Positions 45,826 to 58,202 are shown, counted from the stretch's first letter. The stretch: DNA of 64,000 nt from Cryptomeria japonica (GCF_030272615.1 NC_081410.1:184933619-184997618); one strand, 5' to 3'. Numbers and translations are program-made. Notes: generated by a model not told the origin, from the letters alone.

Positions 45826-47900
45826 GGGGAGCACACTATCAGTCAGACCTTCCAGAGCCTTCAGAATCAGATTCCGAGGCTCACACTAGAGGATATAGAG
45901 TTGCTTCATGTCATAGGTTTGTGGTACGTGATGACTATGCCCATGATCAAGTTTCATCCTACGATGTTGATGGTGTTGATGGAGAGGTGGGATGCAGATA
46001 CCTTGACATTTCTTCTTCCTATGGGGGAGGTGATGGCTACCCTTGAGGATGTATATCATATTTTGCACCTTCCCATCAGGGGGAGACCGTTAGATATCGA
46101 GTCGATCACTGTGATATCGAGTATAGGAGGGATCAGGTCTATTGCATAGGGAGAGTGTTGCTTGACAAGATGAGTGGCTGCATCATGGTCAGTTGGATCC
46201 TACACCCTACAGATGAGGTTCCAATAGTGAGGCAGTTCATGATCACTACCATTGCATTAGCTATGTGCCCTAATGGGCGTGACACCACAAGCATGGAGGT
46301 CTCACTTATGCGATTAGGGCCATGGAGAGACATCAGAGAGTATACTCTTGGGGTCGAAGCATGCTTGCACATCTCTATCATGACCTTGGAGAGTATGTGT
46401 TTGGATAGGGGTGTAGTCTGATGACATGCACACTACTATAGGTGTGGATGTTTGAGCATATCACATGCACTAGGCCTATTGGAGTCCCTACAGACCTAGT
46501 TCCAGAGCAACCTAGGGTATTTTCTTATCCACTTACCTGTGAGTGGCGGTTTGGGGATCTACTGCATTGGATATGAGTCTGGATAGATTGACAGCAGGTA
46601 AGATCATATGGAGACCCTACCTCAGAATGTATATGTGGGAAGGGATACACATGCAATTATTTTGCATGCAGAGGAACTATCTACTAGAGGGATGGTATAG
46701 TCACATAGTCATTCCCTTTTACTTTGATCAAGTCTAGTGGTAGTTCAGGTTTGAGCAGTGTGTTCCTATTGATGTGCCTATCTACATCTGACACTCACGC
46801 ATGACTCCTAGGCAGGGAGCTATTCCTAGGCCTACGACAAATTATAGAGATGATGTGGGCATGCACCGTCAGTACATCACATGGTGGGGGAGGACATACC
46901 CTGGAGCCATAATTCCAGTGGACTATCCTAGAGGGAATCCTAGACCATGGAGACAGATGGGCGATGAGAAGGGACCCGATGCATCTGAGGAGGGACAACA
47001 GGAGGCAGGTGGTGATGGAGATGATCCTGATACAAGAGAGGGAGATCAGGATGGAGATGATGAGGATGATGGAGAGGAGGAGGAGTAGGACAAGGAGAAT
47101 GAGGAGGAGGATGGGGATGATGAGTTGGAGGATGAGGAGGATGAGGATGATGAGGAGAATGAGGAGAATGAGGAGGATGAGGAGATTGAGGAGGAGGTTG
47201 AGGATGAGTCAGATGCAGTTCCTCATCACTCCGAAGATGACACCAATGCATTAGATCCACCGAGCCTCCCATCGTAGGCAGAGAAGGACCCTATAAGGGA
47301 TCCTAATTCTATTCCCCATCAGCCCATGCCTACTGTGCAGTGACAGTATGAGCGCGAAGAGCCTAGTGGGTCCCAGTCTCAGGCGGTCTCTTTCCATGAC
47401 CCCTACTGGCAAGAGGGAGATCCAGGTAAGGTGTTTAATTTATGTATCTTAAAATTTATGGATTTGATGATATAAAATGTTACTAATTAAAACTTATCTC
47501 TCTCTCTCTCTCTCTACAATTGGTGTCCAGGAGTGGCGCTCCCTTATCCAACATGCAGTGACAGACCTCATCATGACCACACACATCCCAAGTTCCTCGT
47601 AGATAGTGCATAGACCATAGGGGAGAGCTGGACGACATGAGGACCTATTCACCCCTATTCGAATGGAGATGGAGGTTTGCTGAGAGATAGAGAGATCTTT
47701 GCGAGAGAGATTACAATAAACAAAGCGTGATATTGTAGCATCTCAAACAAAGGCAACCACATACCATGAGATTATGATGGAGAGGGATCGTAGGAGCTCC
47801 TCACGGAGTCACTCACATTTTGTATCATGATACACACCCATGGGCCCACCCCATAGCCAGATTAGGAGGGGACATCTAGTCACCATCCTCCAGCTACTAG
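45826..47900 (+). pseudogene. plant mobile domain (PMD, MAIN-like) gene, antisense in element H
   Basis: 45826-46148 has RLTLEDIELLHVIGLWYVMT and LMERWDADTLTFLLPMGEVM, then ATLEDVYHILHLPIRGRPL, the diagnostic N-terminal core of the PMD family (PF10536). After a stop and frame changes come YPLTCEWRFGDLLHWI (46510-46560), GWYSHIVIPFYFDQV, QFGFEQC-like FRFEQCVPIDVPIYI and a REGD/Asp-Glu-rich tail (46964-47230). A second exon begins at 47531 with EWRSLIQHAVTDLI. PMD proteins of the MAIN type are nuclear and silence transposons. The gene is disrupted by at least three stops or shifts. Confidence 0.75.
47426..47530 (+). other. putative spliceosomal intron of the PMD gene
   Basis: 105 bp. Donor CCAG|GTAAGG at 47425/47426, branch-like TACTAAT at 47481-47487, a CT-repeat polypyrimidine tract at about 47498-47516 and acceptor GTCCAG|GAG at 47530. 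All signals read on the plus strand, antisense to element H. An intron on this strand would not be removed from H's genomic RNA, so it can survive retrotransposition. Confidence 0.7.
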
Positions 47901-47905
47901 TCTTA

Positions 47906-48527
47906 GGGATAGGAGATGACTCTGATTTTTTGTTGATGTATATGTTATGATACTCATGGATATATATTTATTTATGCCCATGTTATATCTCAAACATGTT
48001 ATTTTAATACTTAAGCAATGTATGCATTGCTTATATTAAAGGTAACACATTTGGTGGTGAACATGTATGTCTAATTTAATTTCTATGTGATTGATTTCTC
48101 AATGCTTCATGATTAAATTGATACATGTGTGATTTAATTAAATAAGTATTTAATTAATGCTACTTTGATGATGTAGAAGAGGAATGTGTTAAGCCTAAGA
48201 ATTATATGACTAATGTGATTTAATTAAATCTAATTGAACACAACATGATATAATCCTACTTAACACATAAGAAATTGTATAACATGCTAGCACATATAAA
48301 ATGTAAATCTATTACAATTTACATAAATGAATCCAAGATAAACAATAAATTAAAGAAACATGCTTGTCAAGAACGAAGTAATGTAGACTGAATAATACAA
48401 TATCATTTAATACCACATAATTTAATAAAGATATGCTAACACATTATCCAATTTTGAAGAAAGAAAAGGTATAGAGAGGGGGAAGATAAACTATAAAGAG
48501 AGAACGAGAGAGCGAAAGAGATAGAGA
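47906..48527. other. spacer between PMD gene and integrase tail
   Basis: AT-rich, no ORF. A purine-rich stretch (48460-48530, GAGAGAG-type) lies right next to the end of the integrase reading frame. Confidence 0.4.
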
Positions 48528-48902
48528 CTAGGCATAATATCTATAGAGGTGCATAGCATTTATGGGTTCCCTGAGAGGCGTACCTTCCACATCTCCTATC
48601 TTGTAAGCACCTGATCCATATAATTTGACAACAATGCATGGTCCAAGCCAATTAGGACTCAATTTTCCTTTCTCCTCGGGTAAAGCATTCACGTTACGTT
48701 GATTTTCATAAAGCACTAGATCGCCCACCAGAAAGGAATGCTTAATGATTTTCTCATTATAGATCTTTTGTAAAGTTTTATGATATGCTTGAATATGCTC
48801 AAGAGCATTTATATGCTGTTCATTGATCATCTCAAGTTGTTGAAGTCTTTTTTCTCTATAGGAATCTATTGGCCATTTGGTGGAATTGATTATGTGTTGC
48901 AT
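48528..48902 (-). pseudogene. element H integrase C-terminal domain
   Basis: 124 codons open. It starts within STKWPIDSYREKRLQQLEMI and INALEHIQAYHKTLQKIYNE, then the GPY/F-type tail: FLVGDLVLYENQRN, KGKLSPNWLGPCIVVKLYGS, GAYKIGDVEGTPLREPINAM and HLYRYYA at the end. It binds DNA in Tat integrases. The catalytic core that should precede it is absent (replaced by element I). Confidence 0.85.
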
Positions 48903-50130
48903 TGATGTTTTGTCATTGATGCCAACACTAGTTGTTTGGATGCTTTGCCGACACCCTTCTGGTCCTGGTAGGTTGAGTGGTTTTTGGTTAACTTGGATCT
49001 GACATGATCTGGTAGGCTCTGGTATAGTCTGATGATGGAATTGTCCCGTTCATGATACTTATACTCATATTTGGTCAGTTGGTTTTGATCTAGAGATTCG
49101 ATGCTATCTTGCTTGCTTAGAAGATTGGTTTTTGGTTCCGAAGAGGGTTTCAGTGATAGTGATTTTTATGGAGATCTTTGATGAATTGCATAAGTGATGT
49201 TGGTGCGGCTTCTAGTGGAGTTTCAAGATGTTGTTGGTGATCATGTTCGAGACTGGGTAGTTGGAGATCATTGCTAAAGTGTATGGACCTATACTTGGTC
49301 CTGGTTGGTCTAGGTTATGGACTGGCTTTAATGTAACGTGTGGATAGGACCTATTGATGTATTTCCTGGATGTCTTATGTTTTGATATTATTTGTTTGGT
49401 CTAAGGATGACATGGTGTATAATTAAGTAATTGGTTTATTATCTGGTGGCCGACCTGATTGTTTATGGTCGAGGGTTTGTATATATAGATGTAAGATCTT
49501 ATTATATATCATCATGGTTATGGTTAGAGGTCATCGTTATGGAATGTAATGTGCAAATAATCTAATATCATTCAGGAAGAGGAGTTGGTCAACCATTGGA
49601 GATCGAATTGGGTTTATGTAAGAGGATTTAGTCCTCCAGTATTGAGCTTAACCAGAATATTACTCAGGCATAGGAGATGTTATCTTTTGCAGTTTAACAC
49701 TTCTTTAGATTGTAGTCTGGATTTATATGTAGTCAGTGAGGCTCCTTTTGTGATGAGTAGTGCGCTCTAGGCTGTTGGCCTTCCTGCAAGTGTAGGCCCC
49801 TATATTGTAGTTCACATAGTTACTGCAAAAGTATTATTTGACTGTGGGTAGGCTTCCCACCATGGTTTTTCCCTTTACCGAGTTTTCCACATACAAATCT
49901 TGGTGTTATGTGGATGGCTTATATTCTGTGATTATTGTTTATGCTTAATTGGTTTATCTGCTATTCCGGTATTATTGTTTTGGGTTCCGGTATTAAAGTT
50001 TAAATTGCTAATGGTTCCCGTAATCTATGAAAATTGATTCACCCCCCTCTCAGTTGTCTTCTGGTTATCTGAACTATCTAAAAATTGGCATTGGAGCTTT
50101 GGTCCTCTCTACAGAAAGCTTAAGGTCAAA
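48903..50130 (+). mobile_element. truncated Copia element I (LTR + PBS only)
   Basis: Starts TGATGTTTTGTCATTGATGC at 48903 and runs to an LTR end near 50083. It contains CCCACCATGGTTTTTCCC and ACCCCCCTCTCAGTTGTCTT, boxes also found in the LTR of element K. It is followed by ATTGGCATTGGAGCTTTGG, a decayed tRNA-Met PBS, and about 40 bp of leader before the H RNase H sequence. No 3' LTR is present, so the rest of I was lost together with H's integrase core. The exact 3' border is uncertain. Confidence 0.7.
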
Positions 50131-50484
50131 CTTAAGGTCAAACTTAGTCAACATCATAACCCATTTGGCTGAGCATCCCGAAAGGTCAGCTTTAGAGAAA
50201 AGATGCTTGAGAGGATCAAATTTAATGATAACATGGACTTCAACATTCAAAAGGTAATGCCTTAATTTTTGGGTTGCAAAGACTAAAGCAAGGCACTGCC
50301 TTTCTATCGTAGAATATTGGATTTCGTAATCAAGCAGAGTATGACTTATATAATAAACCGGAGATTCTCTACCATCTTTATCATGTTGTGCCAAAAAGGC
50401 TGCAAGAGCATAAAGGGAAGCAACTGTGTATAGAAAAAAGGGTTTAGAAGGGTGAACGGGTTGAAGAATAGGAGGATTGGCCAA
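50130..50484 (-). pseudogene. element H RNase H (truncated)
   Basis: FFLYTVASLYALAAFLAQHD is the Tat-type RNase H start with the first Asp changed; GRESPVYYISHTLLDYE, YSTIERQCLALVFATQKLRHY and HVIIKFDPLKHLFSKADLSG follow. At FDLKFDLK, a short tandem duplication, the frame leaves the family consensus and enters the truncated Copia element I. The second (Tat-type) RNase H and integrase core are missing. Confidence 0.82.
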
Positions 50485-51517
50485 ATAAGTTTTTTAGGTC
50501 TTCAAATGCTTGACGATAATCCTCATTCCATTTAAAGGTGATATTCTTTTTAAGAAATTGAGTAAAAGGAAAGGTATGATCTGTGAGATGAGATACAAAC
50601 CTATGAATAACTTGAATCTTTCCTTGTAAACTTTTTAGTTGGGAGATATTTTTAGGAGGTGGCATGTTAACAATGGCATCTATGTTTTTCGTATCCACCT
50701 CAATTCCATGATGCGAAACTATGAACCCGAATAGTTTTCCACTATCCACACCAAAAATACATTTTTGAGGATTCAAGCACACATTATACTTATAAATTCT
50801 CTCAAAAAAGACCCGATGAAGGATCTTAACATGATCTGTGTGAAGAACAAATTTAGCTAAAATATCATCAACATAATCTTCTAAGGTTTTATGCATGTAA
50901 TCATGAAAGATAAAAGTCATAGCACACTAATAGGTTGTGTTTGCGTTTTTCAATCCAAAAGGCATCATAACCTAAAAAAATGTGCCCCAAGGGGTGGTGA
51001 AAGCAGTTTTGTATTGATCTTGAGGATTAATGAAGATTTTATTATATCCTAAGAAACTGCCCATGAAGGATAATAAAGCATGACCTGCTACAAAATCCAC
51101 TCTCATATCAATATTCGGGAGAGGAAAATCATCTTTTAAAGAGGCTTTGTTTTGATCATGAAAATCCATACACATCCTAATCTTATTATCAAACTTAGCC
51201 ATGACCACAATGTTTGAAATCCATGGGGAATAATCGATAGGATGAATGAATCCGACGTCCAGTAGCTTTTCAATCTCAGCTTTAAGAAGTAATGCCACTT
51301 TAGGGTGAATCTTTCAAATCTTTTTCTTCATAGGTTTAGCATCGAGAATTAGGAAAATGTTATGAGTGACAAACTGAAGATCTATGCCAAGCATATCAGA
51401 GTACATCCAAGCAAAGATATTAGGAAATTCATGTAATAATTCAGAATATTGTTTAATCTCTTCTCCGTCAACACATTTCCCTATCTTAATGATTTTATCT
51501 TCAACACAAGGATCCAT
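50444..51517 (-). pseudogene. element H reverse transcriptase
   Basis: The pre-RT region includes EFPNIFAWMYSDMLGID. RT blocks are EIEKLLDVGFIHPIDYSPW, the VVMAKFDNKIRMCMDFHDQN region, DDFPLPNIDMRVD, FMGSFLGYNKIFINPQDQYK and TAFTTPWGTFF. After stops near 50970 come MPFGLKNANTTY and the catalytic DYVDDILAK, then CLNPQKCIFGVDSGKLFGF. PPPKNISQLKSLQGKIQVIHRF follows as in Tat RTs. Two to three stops interrupt it. It is the best match for the lineage of the element. Confidence 0.9.
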
Positions 51518-51574
51518 CTTGATATCAATGGTGTCACTTATTAGGAGATTTCTTTGTTCAGGAGCATCTTTTAA

Positions 51575-52373
51575 CTAAGGAAATTCTTTAACTATCTCAT
51601 TGTTATTTCTTTCTTTCCGAAAGTAAGCTTCCACATTTAGACAATAAGGAAAACCACGATTATGATGATAATGAGGAAGGTTGTCATATGCTCCTAATAA
51701 TTTGGCTAAGGAATCATCAATAGGAAAAACATCCAAAGAGAGAACACTAGAAGAGTCACGGTCAATATACTCTGGATATTTCGTTGAGAGAGAGGAAGAA
51801 ATGACATTAACAGTAATAGATGGTCTCTTAGAGGCTTTAGTAAGCTTAAAAGGATCATAGCCAAGCCCAAATGTCATATCACAAAATTTGTTTTCCAAGG
51901 GAACCATTATCTTTTGTTCTTGAGCACCACATCCATTACCATTATATCCGCACCTAGCTAGGATGTGAAAACCAAGATCATAAAGATTAGTCATTTTCGA
52001 GAGAGAAGGAGGAATTTTTATAAAGTGAAAGGTCAAAGTCCTCTAGGTTAGAAAATAAGGGAGATGAAATCTAGGAAGCCGCCACAAAGTTATTACTCAA
52101 TGGCCTGGACAGAGTTGATTTCTTTTTAGGCTCTTCTTCTTCTTTCTTCTCTTCGACCTTAGTTTCTCTAAGGGGAATTTTATATTCCCCTACGAAAGTA
52201 GGATCAAAATCAAGGGATCCCCAATCATCTTCTGCAAGAGCCTTTTCAGGAGAAAAGGTGTCCTCAATAGTAGAGTCAAGCTGAGAAGACTCTTCCTCAA
52301 GAACTTTAGGTCCACTTGAGGAAGTATTGGGAAGCAATTCGAAAGTAGGAGATGGGTTTGATGAAGTGGTCAC
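51575..52373 (-). pseudogene. element H acidic linker and G-patch-like segment
   Basis: 52373-52071 is an acidic Ser/Glu/Lys-rich linker. 52036-51575 has ARCGYNGNGCGAQEQKIMVP followed by FGLGYDP, resembling the glycine-rich (G-patch-like) segment that some Tat elements have between protease and RT. It may help bind nucleic acid. I rate the assignment as moderate because it rests on Gly spacing alone. Confidence 0.6.
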
Positions 52374-52405
52374 ACTAGTGGGAGTAGAAGCTTTAGAGGA
52401 ATCAT

Positions 52406-53713
52406 CTAAGATAGTTTAGGAAGATCCAATTCAAGAGGATTTGGAAGTTGGAGATTTGTGTCACCTAGAAAGGTATATGTCTTAACTTGCCTATGTAATG
52501 TAGAGGGGACATCTTGCATGCTATGAATCCAAGGTCTCCCTAGAAAGAAATTGTATGTCAATTCTCTAGTCATGACATGGATAGGTGTGGGTAAAGTAAC
52601 AAGACCTACCTTAATAGGCAAGGTGATGATACCTAATGAATATTTAGCAACTTTATCAAAGCCTCAGATGGTGAGAGAATCGGGCTTAACAAGAGATGTA
52701 TCGACATTGATCTTATGCAATAAGTTAATGTTACAAACATTAAGGCCAAAACCATTATCCACTATGTTTTTCTTATTTCACTATCATTTATAATAGCCAC
52801 AATCATTAAGGGATCATATTGATGTTGGATTTCACTAGAGGGTAACTTATCTTGTGTAAACACAATTTGAGCCTTAGGAACTATGATAGAATTAATCAAT
52901 GAGGCCATATTATTAGATGTCAATGTGGGTGGGACATTCAATATTTTCAAGGCATCTTGTAACATTCCATGATGAGTTGAGGAGTTTTGAATCAAATCCC
53001 ATAGGGATATCTTGGCAGGAGTAGCTTTAAGTTGTTCAACAAGGTCATATTCCTTACCAGGAGTTTGTGAAATGTGAGGTGCTTGAGGAAGAATAGGTTG
53101 AGGATTAGGAAGAGAAGTTGGGATAATCAGAGGAGGATTAAGTTTCCTATTGTTTCTCATGTTATAGGTATGGGAACCACATTAAAACTCTCTTTAGTTA
53201 ATTGTTTAGCATAGCTATAAGGACTCTTAGTGGGATTTCTTCTTTTGCACCATAATGACAGGTTTTTTTTGGAGTGCTAAAGGAATCATGACTATATCCA
53301 CCTTGAATTGTGAAAAGAGGTTGATTAGAAAGAGGTGATCTTGGAGAAGGATAAGCACCTTGAACTAAAAAAAGAGGTTTACTATGTTCATTCACATTGA
53401 TCATGTTGATTAACCTTTTAGATGTATTATTTTTATTTGAAAGTTTAGGCAAAGACATAAAATCATCAAGGGCATCTTCCAATAAAGCATGGTCATAGTG
53501 ATTGAAAGGTTTATATTTAGACTCAAAAGGAGACATAACCTCATAAAGGTAATTGTGATGGTCAACCATGTTATTAGATTTAGTGGAGGAGTTGATAGGA
53601 ATGTACCCATGGGAGGAATCATCCAACTTATCTTTCTCATCACCACGAAATGGCATAGTAACAAGGTTGATTAGTTTTTGGCAAAATGAGGGTTTAGAAG
53701 ACTTAAGGTTCAA
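52406..53713 (-). pseudogene. element H protease region
   Basis: The first open stretch (53713-53198) is a low-complexity Ser/Asn/Pro-rich chain that I do not recognise. 53160-52762 contains EYDLVEQLKATPAKISLWDL, the motif found just before the protease in Tat/Ogre-type elements. The frame after a shift has VVDNGFGLNVCNI, the active site with D-N-G, then ITLPIKVGLVTLPTPIHVMT and YNFFLGRPWIHSMQDVPSTL, the closing protease motif. At least one frameshift and one stop. It would mature the polyprotein. Confidence 0.8.
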
Positions 53714-53978
53714 AAAATCATCTAGAGATTCATCTAATTCATCCTTACTAAACTCATAATCAACATAATTGCATACATCATCAAAAGAATGGACATCTTG
53801 TAAATAAAAATCTCACATTTTGAAATGGAAATTGAAATAAAATTTGAACACACAATGCAAGGAAAATGAAAAGAATCTCCTTTTTTTTTTTTTGAAAGCA
53901 AATGAAATATACTAGATCTAGATCTAACAATGAAATGCGATGAAATTAGAGTTGGATTCACATCGAGTTCACCAAAGT

Positions 53979-55606
53979 TGTGTAGGGGAAAAAGTGAGAC
54001 TAAGTATGGAAACCCTAATCCCACTCTCATACACACTCACAGAATACGAAAGAGCCTAGGGAGGTAACACACTTTAGCTACTTATTTTGAGGAAGAGAGA
54101 GTCAAGGATTATCTCTTAGGGTTTCTATTACCTTGTTGAAAATGAGAGAGAGGAATGATTCAAAATGAAATTTAACCTAAAGTGCAAGTAAGCAAGCAAA
54201 CCCTAATCTGGAAATGCAGAACAAAAAACAACTGATATACTACTGAAAAGTACAGATTAGGAAGAAAAATCAGAGGTGTACCTATATGTAAAATTTGAGC
54301 CAAAATGTCTGGGACCAGGGTGCCACACCACTGTCCTAATTCCACAAGTCTGAAGCTGCAACTAATAGGGTGGGATTGTGCACTACAAATTATTGTACTG
54401 TCAAATCCTGCTAAAAATAGGTAGGACGAGAGCACCATGCCCCTAACCTATGGGTTTTTGCTAAGATCTGAACCCTAGGACAAACTCTATGTGCTCTACT
54501 GGTCCTGAAACTTCCTATGATGCTCGCATCCGAACCTGTACCTATAGCTGAAAAAGAGGGTTTTAGGTGGCTATGTAGGGTTTTGCCCTAGTCAAACCCC
54601 TATTTTGGTGATTTCCACCTCAACAAATAGCTGGTAATGTACTAAAAATGTGTGTGCTAGAACCTTGTGTGTGTGCAAGATCCTAAAATGAAAGCAAACA
54701 ATCTAGAGTAACCCTAAAGAGTAAACCCTAATTACTTATAATTGACAAAGTAAATGATCTAAATCCATGATGGAAAGTGATCTAAAGCAAAAATATGAAT
54801 AAAAAATGAATCTCATACAAAGACATGAAAACAACATGAAACCTTACCCAACCCCAAGGAAGAGGTACAAGACAATCTTCTGTTGGTGATCTCCTATTGT
54901 TCTCCTACATCTTCAAAAGTCCCCAATTGATGAAATGATGCTTGATGAATGTTTGATGGATGAATGTTGAATGTTTTTGAAGACTTCAAATATCTACTCT
55001 TTCACTGCAAAGAAGGCTCTTTATGCTCCAAAAACATGCTCTTGGATTCTTAGAAGGAGACCCCTTCAAATGAAGAAAGAGAGCTCTTAAGTATAAAACC
55101 TTAGACCTTAATTTCATGTTTAGGCCAACCTAGGATTTAAATTTCCTACCAATATTTTGGGGTTAAGCATTATTATATCATAGGATTATGCTCCCAAAAT
55201 TTTGGGAAAAAAGTCGAGGACCATGCGCACTTTCAACATGGTTCGACCAACTTTTCACTTCGGGGTTGTTAGATATACTGATATTAGAGAAAATCCCAAA
55301 GTTATAGTTGATTCCAAGTTGTTTTGACATGCGAAATGGGGCCTTAAAGGTCAAAATAGGACATAATTAGGGTTTATGATTAAATGATTTATTGAAGAAA
55401 TAAAATGAAAAGGGGCACACTTAAGGTAAAGGGCCCATCTTTATAACATGCGAAGTGATAAATTATGAATTTATATTTAATTAAATTGATTAATTAAATG
55501 CTTAAAAGAGATTAGAAATGCAAGATGCAAAACACACTAAGGTGGGTGCTAAACTAAGTGTGTAATTGTACCACCCTAGCAAGGGTATACAATTTACGAC
55601 ACTACA
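53979..55606 (-). repeat. element H 5' LTR
   Basis: 1628 bp. Numerous differences from the partner make H clearly older than A or D. The inner side reads TTTGGTGAACTCGATG on the minus strand, a PBS-like sequence. Confidence 0.92.
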
Positions 55607-56261
55607 ACATCAAAATTAATTAATTTTTATTTTAACATTGCATATATATGTTCTCTAATTGAAAAAAAATAATAAAAAAAAGTCCATTTTCATTTTTTTG
55701 TGATGTTGACTAGAACCCTTGATTTTTCAGCAATGAAAAATCTTTGAATATATGAATAAAATATTAATTTTTTTCCAAAAAAATTTAAAAAATAACAAAC
55801 ATAAATTTCATTTATATTTCTACATTTGATCAATTTACATCATTTCAAAATTCAATTTATAAATGCCACTTTTATGCAGTCGAAGTTAAATAGTTTTAGT
55901 TGTGTTGGTCGGTTCCTTTATAAAAGTGTGACACAAGTTTGTGCTTTTACCCATGAAAAAATATGGGGGACAAAAAAATTGCCACTTTATTTTTTGACCC
56001 TCATTGGAGCAAATTGGGCACTCGCCAAATGCCTTAGAATGACCAAACCTAAAGCTTGGTCAATTAAAAATATTTGGCAAGTGCCAAATTATTTGTATTA
56101 GATAGATTATCTCTCTTTTCCACTTTCATTAAATATTTTCGAGAAGTATAAATGTTTCTAACTCCCTATTGACTAAATTTATGTCAACTATTAGCCTTGG
56201 AAAAATATGCTTTGAGACATTTCATTGGCTAGAAATCCTGAGGGTAAACCTCCTTCTAGAG

Positions 56262-56282
56262 CCCTAAAACCCTAAACCCTAA
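56262..56282. repeat. short telomere-type repeat
   Basis: Three near-perfect units of the plant telomere word CCCTAAA in a row. Far too short for an interstitial telomere; a telo-box-like motif. Confidence 0.6.
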
Positions 56283-56619
56283 GTGTTAAGGCTTTTAAGC
56301 CTTTTATTTCTTTTTGGGCTCTATTTTCCCAATTGATTGTTGATCGGCTAAGATGGTCAAAACACTTAGGGAGCACTGACTAGAGGGTCATGGTCCATGG
56401 TCTAGCCAGTTTCTTTCTTTCTTGATCAGCAGATGGCACAGTCCTCGATCTTTTTGGCATGACCTTCAAAGGCTGACAAAATGAAAAAAGCGTATTGGCA
56501 AAAATCCATGTCTTGTCAAAAGGGCCGAATGGTGTAGTGTCTCCCCCGCCATCTCGCACGATGAATGAATAAATAAAATAGACTTGTAGGATAGCGGTGT
56601 GGAGATTAAATGGCATTCC

Positions 56620-56870
56620 TCGCTACCTCACCAAAAAAATCAGTGTAAGGAAATGTGGCATGGGCTGACAAGACATGGGAAAATGAATGATTTCTTGCCA
56701 TCCCGCAAGTGATTTCAAGGAACCAAGGTGACCTTGCGAGGTAACAAACAACACAAAATGCATGCGTCTTTGCCATCCTGCAAAGATTTTTTAATGAACC
56801 AAAGGGGCTTGCAAGGTAACATAAGCATAGAAAGATGATGGCCTCCCACCATCCCACATTGAAGGATCAA
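56620..56870 (-). repeat. short tandem duplications of about 80 bp
   Basis: Two clear copies and a third degenerate one of a unit containing TTGCCATCC-GCAA, GAACCAA and CTTGC-AGGTAAC (plus strand). The minus-strand open frame through it therefore shows a repeated CYLA...GMA peptide; it is a repeat product, not evidence of a gene. Confidence 0.7.
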
Positions 56871-58202
56871 GACCTAGGTGTGATAGCACAAACATGATGT
56901 GATCTCGGTCATCCAATTTCACTTATGAGGCAGATCGAATGACCATGTTTTAAACCTTTTTTGTACCCTTTAGACGTTCTCATGACACAATCTGAGGCAT
57001 CTATCTATGCATGATGGGAAGGATCAAACAACCTAATTCAAATATCTTGCAGAGAGGTGATGGTCAACTTGAGAGTTAGTAGTCAGATGATTGCCTTGTT
57101 GATAGTTGAATCAAGTCAAATATGATCTGATTTAGCTCATCCACTCTCAGGACATCCACCATAACTCCAGACTTGATGTGCAAACTTATTTTGAACTCTA
57201 CCTACAACTCTTCAATGCATTTTGAAGACTTTTTTGCTCTGTAATTGCCTTCTAGATGCCTCAAACATAGGGATTTTGCTTCTTCCTAGTAGGGAAAGAT
57301 ATTTTCAAAGGCTTGTGTGCATGCAACCATCATATCAGTTGACCTGATCTGATCCCCCCCCTATATTTTTTTGTAACCTTGTCCTAATAGGGTTAGGGTT
57401 TCTAACTATAGTTCAATCTGAGTTATGCCTTAACTACAAAGGCAATTTTGTAGCCTATTTTTTTAGGATCCGAGTCTCCTTTTTTCTTTTATGAAGAACT
57501 CATTATTTTCTATAGCTATAAAAGATTTATTTGCCTTGCATTAATAAAATTGGCCTATCATGCCTTCTTTCAATCTAAGTAATTTGTGTAATGGGTTGCC
57601 TTATTGTTTGGGTGCATTCTAATTTGTTTTCTTTAGCGTAGGTGATCGTGTTTATCCCTTTGTAGATTTCATCTATGGACTCAACCAATTCCTCTTGCCA
57701 TCTTGCAAGAACTCGAACCTTTTCTCACATCTAGAGAGCTAATTAGAATAGAAACTTGTGTATCTCTAGGTAGTTTTCTTGATGTTTTGTGGTCATAGAT
57801 AGGGAGGATCAATCTTCAATCTAGGTGCAAACCTTTTCCCTTTCAAGCATTGTTTCTCCCTTTTCCTCCTCAAATGAAGAGATTAGGATTTATTTTGTGT
57901 TGGGTTAGACCAACACCTGCATCTAATTGGAAAGGAAGTTAGCCTTTTTCGAAGACTCAACCTGACAATATGCAAGGTCCCACAATTGGAGGTTGTTTCT
58001 ATGTGTCACAAGGTTGATGATCAAGGTTGTTCATCAAGCAGCCAGACGTTTATAACAACAATTTCTAGCATGTCCGATGGGACACAATTTCAACTTGTAT
58101 GCTAACTATTTAGTGCTTCTCTTAGCAATCCAGCCTTTGGAGACAATTACATATAACACTTGGTGACTCTGAGGAACAAATTTGATCTCTTGGTGATGAC
58201 TA

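Larger units (their letters stand above)
43172..55606 (-). mobile_element. Tat-like Gypsy element H carrying an antisense PMD gene
   Basis: 12.4 kb; LTRs 43172-44780 and 53979-55606; flanks ACATA and ACATC (4/5). Minus-strand order is PBS (53962-53978), protease region (53713-52406), acidic linker and G-patch-like domain (52373-51575), RT (51517-50444), RNase H (50484-50130), then integrase C-terminus (48902-48528). Between RNase H and the integrase tail the integrase core is gone and a truncated Copia element, I, sits there. Between the integrase tail and the 3' LTR a plant mobile domain gene lies on the opposite strand. No gag core is recognisable. Confidence 0.9.
55607..58158 (+). other. 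no gene; contains 5' LTR of element J (start unresolved)
   Basis: The first part (55607-56100) is AT-rich; a 91-codon ORF at 55826-56101 resembles nothing known. 56600-56860 is a repeat block (see there). Towards the right the region becomes the LTR of element J: TATAAAA at 57517-57523, AATAAA at 57543-57548 and an LTR-type end ATATAACA at 58158, just before the PBS. I could not find the matching LTR start. Confidence 0.55.

Noticed and set aside
46940-47272. Pro/His-rich minus ORF of 110 codons
   Set aside because: Shadow of the Asp/Glu-rich repeat tail of the PMD gene on the plus strand.
56262-56282. Interstitial telomere
   Set aside because: Only three units; a chance or telo-box motif is more likely than a fusion point.
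56380-56857. Minus-strand ORFs with repeated CYLA peptides
   Set aside because: Explained by the ~80-bp tandem duplication in the DNA.
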